Below are positions 1 to 64,000 of a DNA stretch of 64,000 nucleotides, in pieces; the first letter of the stretch is position 1; each line of letters begins with the position of its first letter. The notes below the pieces were generated by a model. That model saw nothing but the letters and a program-made list of their open reading frames with translations, ran no database searches and was not told the origin of the DNA. Source of the DNA: Eonycteris spelaea. Taxonomy: Eukaryota > Chordata > Mammalia > Chiroptera > Pteropodidae. The stretch is taken from assembly GCA_003508835.1 (NCBI GenBank), contig PUFA01000003.1, positions 14,485,501-14,549,500 of the forward strand, given 5' to 3'. The position numbers and the translations under genes were made by a program.

Positions 1-58496
<58,496 letters not shown>

Positions 58497-59514
58497 TAAG
58501 TTCATTTGCTTGATACAGAGAATTTTGTAAATGTATTTCATAGAGCAAGAAAAATAGGATAGTTCACATGTATGCATTCTTTAGCATCACATTTTCAGAA
58601 TGACATAGGCAACATTATTTCATAATGTATATTTGGTCTCTATTTTGATAAAATCTGATATTAAAAGAAAAATAACTTCTTGACTTCCCATTAATTATCT
58701 GATTGCTAATCTTACTAAATGGAAAGCTACCATTACACAAAATTCAGCAGACATGGAGGCTTAAAAATCAGTCGATTGAAATCATTTTAATAAAATATAC
58801 TATGTTCTTTGACAGTGCTGAGATAGAGAAAAGGTTAAGCAGCTTCCTAGTGTTCAGATCTCCACAAGGCCAGCCTTGAAGGGTTATAATCACCAGGTTA
58901 TTTCCCTTCTCCCTAGCTGACTTCCTACTTCTTTATCAATGAAGCATTTAGCTTATTTAGAGTGATATTAATACAATCATTTTTATTCTCTAGCACTTTT
59001 ATCAGCCTTAGTTTTGTTTGCTCTTCAGGAACATTCAGGAGTTTGTTAAATGAGTGAAAAATTAACATTACATATGATTTTGTCTCTTTAGCACCTTATC
59101 AGTCATTCTGCTAAAAAAAGAAATGTTGATTTTTCTCTATTCCTTCGTTTTCCTCCAATGCCACTCTCTCTCTGCTTCCTTCATCTTAGTTTACTTAGAA
59201 CTGAACATCAGAAAAAAAGTCATGTTTGTTAAATTTAGGACAACGTTCCGATGATTAGTCAAAAATGATAGGATCATTTACCTCTTTGTTTTCAACCAAA
59301 CTATGCAAAATGAATGTTCTTAGTTCAGCTGAAATCCCAGCCCAAGAGACATACTGTGTGTTCTTCCAGATGAAAATACAACTTATAGACAGTGAATCGC
59401 CTATTACCTGGGCTCTATCTTGTCTGTCTTTGTAATCTCATTTACTCATACCCTAAAGTGATTAGAACATAGACACTCAATGTATGTTTATGGAATGAAA
59501 ATTTGCAATATTTG

Positions 59515-59610
59515 TATGAGAACCTCCAGAATTTCTGCTTCACATCTGGGGTGAGGCTGTGTTCCCAGGTAATGTTGATGCTGCCAGTTGTAGGAAATAC
59601 CTGCCCTGTA
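59515..59610. mobile_element. MER5-like hAT fragment
   Basis: GAATTTCTGCTTCACATCTG, GGGGTGAGGCTG and CCCAGGTAATGTTGATGCTG follow the MER5 interior. Confidence 0.55.
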
Positions 59611-60884
59611 TTAATCAGGTTTAACCTTTGCGTTGACTCTATAGACCTTCAGTGTTAACTCGGTCTCCATCACACACGTCACAAACTCTAACGTGCATTT
59701 TAAAACGACCACATTATTTATCCTTTCAGTAGCAGAGTGGCTCAGTTTTAGTTACAAAAATGCTAAAGGAATCATGAGATCAGTGTTCTTTTGACGTTCC
59801 TGGTGATGCAGAAGCACTTTGAGATGAGAGCTCCACTTTAATATCCGGGATTTTTAATTTGAAATAGTCAAAGCCTACAGAAAACTAGATGGAACCATGG
59901 TGATCTCAGTGAGGAGCCAGGCATGATATGAAATGATAACTGGAGAAATGTCACAGGTACTCTATCTTATTGAAAGCAGAAGGAAAACACTGTGCCTTAT
60001 AAACTGTCATTGATAATGGATTAATAGCAATTCAGTAGAATGAGAAAACAGAAGCATATTATTAATGTGGAGCCAAAGTTAACTTTCTTCACTATTAGGA
60101 AAAAATCACAGAGATTAAATAATTGTATGTTGTCCTCATGAAAATTGTTTTATTTTTTATTTAAAAATCAGCATACTTCAGTTAAGATTAGCTGGATCCT
60201 AATATTTTGATAAACATTTATTTTTTAATGTATTTTGGAATATGGTTGCATTAGTAAAAATTTCCTTTAGGACCTAATAATTAATCTAATAGTCAAATTT
60301 GTTTGAAGCTATTTGACACATTATTAGGCATGGTATGTATGACTGACTATCTTCTTTTCATGGTTTTTACTGATTGCTGATCAATTTATGCAGTAAATCC
60401 CTGAATAACAGTGGACCACATTAACAGGGCACTAAGTTATGAGTGGTTACAGTTGTGCAGACGTCAGAACACCTTTGGTGGTATGATTTTCATGTAACAA
60501 AACATAGTGTCTCTTTTATTGTTCAATACCCATTACACTAGTAATTAATTGGTAAATTTATTTTGAATACTCCCAGAAATAGTAATAATGCTAAAATGTT
60601 TAAAATCTTAAGTGTTCAAGGAAAACATAACTCATTCTCTTAACCCATGTTTATGCCAGACACTATGCTAGACACTGTAGAAAGATGGCCTAAATTTTTC
60701 AGTAGAAATAGTGAAATTAGGAATGCATTTAATGTTATCAAGGAAAACTCTTTCATTGTCTTAGAGGATGTTTCCTTAGTCACCAAATAGCAGTGAACTT
60801 ACTGATCGTACTACCATTCTTCATTAACTTCATTGTTTTCCTTCCTTGAAGTAGGACATTTATTAAATAAAACACATTTTGTTT

Positions 60885-61625
60885 TTTTTTGTTTTATTTT
60901 GTTTTTTATATTCCACATACAACTGAGATCATATGGTATTTTCCTTTCTCTTTCTTATTTCACTTAGCTATATAATACCCTCTAGGTCTATCTTGTTACA
61001 GAATGGTAAGATTTCAATTTTTATGGCTGAGTAAAATTCTGTTGTATATATGAACCACAATTTCTTTATCCAGTCATCTTATTGATGGGCACTAAGGTGG
61101 CCTCTGTATCTTGGCTATTGTAAATAGTGCTGTAGTGAACATAGGGGTGCATATATTCTCCTGAATTAGTGTTTTGGATTTCTTCAGATTAATACTCAGA
61201 AGTGGAATCGATGGATCATACAGTAGTTCTGTTTTAAATTCTTTGAGGAACCTCCAGCCTCTTCCACAGTGGCCGTACCAACAGCGCATGAGGGCTTCCT
61301 TCTCTCCACATCCTTGCTTGTGGTTTACTTATGATAGTCATTCTGACAGGTGTGAGGTGATACAATTTGCATTTCTCTGATGATTGGTGACATTGAGCAT
61401 CTTTTCATATGTCTGTTGGCTATCTGTATGTCCTCTTTAGAGAAATTTCTATTCAGGTCCTCTGCCCATTTTTTAATCGGATTGTTAGTTTTTTTTGGTG
61501 TTCACTTATCTGAATTCTTTATAAATTCTGAATATTAACCCCTTATTGGAGGTATCATTGGTGAATACCTTCCCCCATTCACTAGGTTGTTCTTCTGTTT
61601 TGTTGAAAGTAAAGCTTCTCTTAAT
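60885..61625 (-). mobile_element. L1 ORF2 3' part, antisense, truncated
   Basis: It begins with a T-rich (poly-A) end and runs back through GCTGAGTAAAATTCTGTTGT, AGTGCTGTAGTGAACATAGG, TTGAGGAACCTCCAGCC and AGGTGTGAGGTGATACAATT, all antisense ORF2 landmarks. The frames are broken. Confidence 0.88.
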
Positions 61626-61867
61626 AGGATTGCACTGGTTATTGTTGCATACAAAATGGATAGATTGTATAGGAACTAGACCTCTGAAACCCTGTAAGAA
61701 CCTCACTTGATATAGTTAACTACATTTCTGTTTTACTATTAAAGGTTTTTACTGAAAAATATGGACCATCTTTATATGACCAGTGGCTAGCATGGTAGTT
61801 GGTGTAAACATAGGTGAGAAAAAGAGTACATTTTCTTTGAACACTATACTCAACCCCCTCCTTTTAA

Positions 61868-62390
61868 AAAAAAATTATTTTATAACATGACATTGGTTAA
61901 AATTCAGTAAGTTTCAGCTGTACGTTTTAGCAGTAAGACATATATATATTTACACTGTGTGTTCACCTCCCATAGATTTTTTTCTGTCACCACATATTTG
62001 ACCACCTTTACCCCGTCTACTTCCCCCTCTCTCCACCCTCTGGTAACCTCTAGTCCATGTCCCCAAGTCTCTGTTTGTCCTGTCCATTTGTTACTTACAG
62101 GTTTATACCCCACATATAAGTGATATCATGTGATTTTCAACTTTTTCTGTCTGTTTATTTCACTTAGCATGATTATCTTGAGGTCCTTTCATGTTATTGC
62201 AAATGGCAGTATTTCATCTCTTCTTATGGCTGAGTAATATTCCATAGTATATATATGCCACAGCTTCTTTAGCCAGTCATCTATTTTAGGACACTTCGGT
62301 TGCTTCCATGTCCTGGCCACCATGAATGATGCTGCTATGAACACCAGTGTGCAAATAAATATCTTTTCAACCCACTCCTTTTTAAAAAAT
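61868..62390 (-). mobile_element. Second L1 3' part, antisense
   Basis: A 3' UTR (with ACCTCCCATAG, AGTCCATGTCCCCAAG), then the ORF2 end (GGCTGAGTAATATTCCATAG, CCATCTATTTTAGG). A MEYYSAIRRDEI-like stretch is visible on the minus strand near 62200-62240. Confidence 0.88.
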
Positions 62391-62869
62391 CTAAATTCTA
62401 TCATATCCATCCTCTATCTTTTCTAGCCTTGATTTGCACACTTTTCCTACTTCATCATTAGTTTTTTAAACTTAACTTTATATATTTTTTGATAATGGTT
62501 TTAAAAATTATTAGTAATCTTAAACTACCTTTTTCTGGGTTAGAATATTGTATGACTACTCTGATATATACTATATGTTTTGGGTCACTTGTTCTGTCTG
62601 AAATGGAGAATACAGGTCAGTGGCAATAGATGCATAAATTCAAAAGATTAATACAGTTAAGGTAGTGAAAAATCATCCACAAAGTAATTGGACATTTAAG
62701 CTTCTTATAGAATATTATATTTTATATTTATTTGTATTGTTTTCTTTTGCTATAACAATAGAAACAAACATGAGTGGTTAAATTTAAACCAGTATATAAT
62801 CCAGAACACATTACTATTTGCCTTTTAAAGAAGAAAAATGTTATGTTTACATAAAGGCAGACATTTTAT

Positions 62870-63035
62870 CGTAGATCCCGGCTGCATATTAGAATTACCC
62901 GAGCAAGTGTGGGAGGGAGGGGCCATTCTGGGCCCCATCAGATTTAACTGACATTGGGCTCAGGCACTGCTATGTTCAAGAAGTTCCTCAGGTGAATCTA
63001 ATGGGCAGCCATGTTTGAGAACTTCTGAAATATCC
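62870..63035. mobile_element. MER5-like hAT element with complementary ends
   Basis: GGCTGCATATTAGAATTACC at one end and CAGGTGAATCTAATGGGCAG at the other are imperfect reverse complements, as in MER5. Divergence is moderate. Confidence 0.75.
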
Positions 63036-63289
63036 CTTTCAAAATTGAGCCTTGTATCCCCTTACCTGTGTTACTCTGTGGTAGATACCTGAGGTTCTGC
63101 TATAGCAAGATTGGGAGAAAATGTATATAATAAGAAAGCAGAGTATGACTAATTGAGGGTTCACTGAAAAAACATCTTTTTTTCGTAACATAATATATAG
63201 TAGCTGGCTGTACTCTGCTGACACCTTGATCCTTGCAGCTACTTACAAACTACTTCTTTTTTTGCTATTTCTTCTCTTTTAAAGATGAA

Positions 63290-63850
63290 AAGCATAGACA
63301 TACACATACTCCGAGATCATACCATCAGATACATGACCTGCTGCTAAGAAGCATCCTCTGCCTATCTACCTGTCACTCTTTCACTGAAAACTTCCATTGT
63401 CTTCACAACTACTACTATGATGACTTCAGCATCCATATGAAAGGCCCAGCCATGACTTGCCCTCTCTGTCTTCATCATTTAGAGCCAACACTGACCAGTT
63501 CCTCTCATTAATACCAGTAAACTTACCCCATCCCAAATCTAGATCCCAGGCTTTCCACTCTGACCAACATCTCTCCTTTATAGCTCTTTTTGGATGTACC
63601 CTCATTCCTACAAGTCTTCAGCCTCATTGATACTTTCAGACTCATCACCCTATCACCATATATAATCTACCTCATATTCTCACTTTTCTCCTTTCCCTAT
63701 TGAATTTTATGGCCCCAAACTGTAATCACTCCTACTGCCCCTCCCTCCCTCGTAACTCTTACACATTTTTTATCCAGTCCTATAACCTCACTTGCTGAAA
63801 CTTCAACTCTAGTCTGAACTGTACCTTCATGTTTTATGTGTGCAGTGCAA
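63290..63850 (+). mobile_element. Possible L2 LINE endonuclease-region fragment
   Basis: ATGATGACTTCAGCATCCAT, readable as DDFSIH, recalls the GDFNIH motif of L2-type endonucleases, and the C/T-rich text downstream is L2-like. The frame breaks early. Confidence 0.4.
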
Positions 63851-63904
63851 CAGTTCTATGTTACTGAAGAAAATCCAACAATCATGGTATTCTCACTATT
63901 GGTT

Positions 63905-64000
63905 TCTAAATCAATGGTTCTTATCTGGAAGCTGTTTTGCACCCCACAGCACATTTGGCAGTGTCTGGACAGTTTTGGTTGTCACAACCGGTTGAGTGCC
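63905..64000. mobile_element. MER20-like hAT element, cut by the window end
   Basis: AATGGTTCTTATCTGG, CACATTTGGCAGTGTCTGG and TTTTGGTTGTCACAAC follow the first half of MER20. Confidence 0.75.

Overview
This is vertebrate nuclear DNA: AT-rich, intron-dominated, with GT-AG spliced exons and placental-mammal repeats (MIR, L2, L1, MaLR LTR, MER2/Tigger, hAT/Charlie). Two SINEs narrow the source. One (36090-36320) derives from 5S rRNA. The other (50596-50835, minus strand) is a tRNA-Val(TAC)/5S rRNA hybrid. As far as I remember, both types were described only from fruit bats (the MEG SINE families of Pteropodidae), so the organism is most likely a megabat. That species call is inference; the repeat architecture is seen directly.

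The window holds one gene, on the plus strand: PIK3C3 (VPS34), the class III phosphatidylinositol 3-kinase that makes PI3P for autophagy and endosomal sorting. Sixteen consecutive internal coding exons lie between 980 and 58495. Each has a canonical AG acceptor and GT donor. Concatenated, they read without a stop and match residues 239 to 811 of the 887-residue human protein, which I recall from memory. The C2 domain lies upstream of the window and the last 77 codons lie downstream.

Layout: 980-4424, three small exons for the C2-to-helical linker and the start of the helical domain. 10186-30918, six exons for the helical domain and its variable Ser/Pro loop. 34510-42537, five exons for the kinase N-lobe, hinge and first part of the C-lobe. 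46203-46277, the catalytic-loop exon. Then comes a 12-kb intron, then 58327-58495 with the DFG motif and activation loop. The final 5.5 kb is intron.

About 97 percent of the window is intron. I list the repeats I recognise and describe each intron, including stretches where I see nothing. Older L2 and MIR fragments dominate; several are nested, including a hAT element with an 8-bp target duplication inside an L2 and a solo-LTR-like insert inside a MIR. I saw no second gene, no functional RNA gene, no intact transposon ORF, and nothing resembling a new multi-gene system. The items most worth checking are the hybrid SINE, a recursive-splice-like acceptor at 29170-29177 followed by a hAT insertion 15 bases past the same exon's donor, CTCF-like motifs, several strong hairpins, and an unusual tyrosine in the kinase domain.
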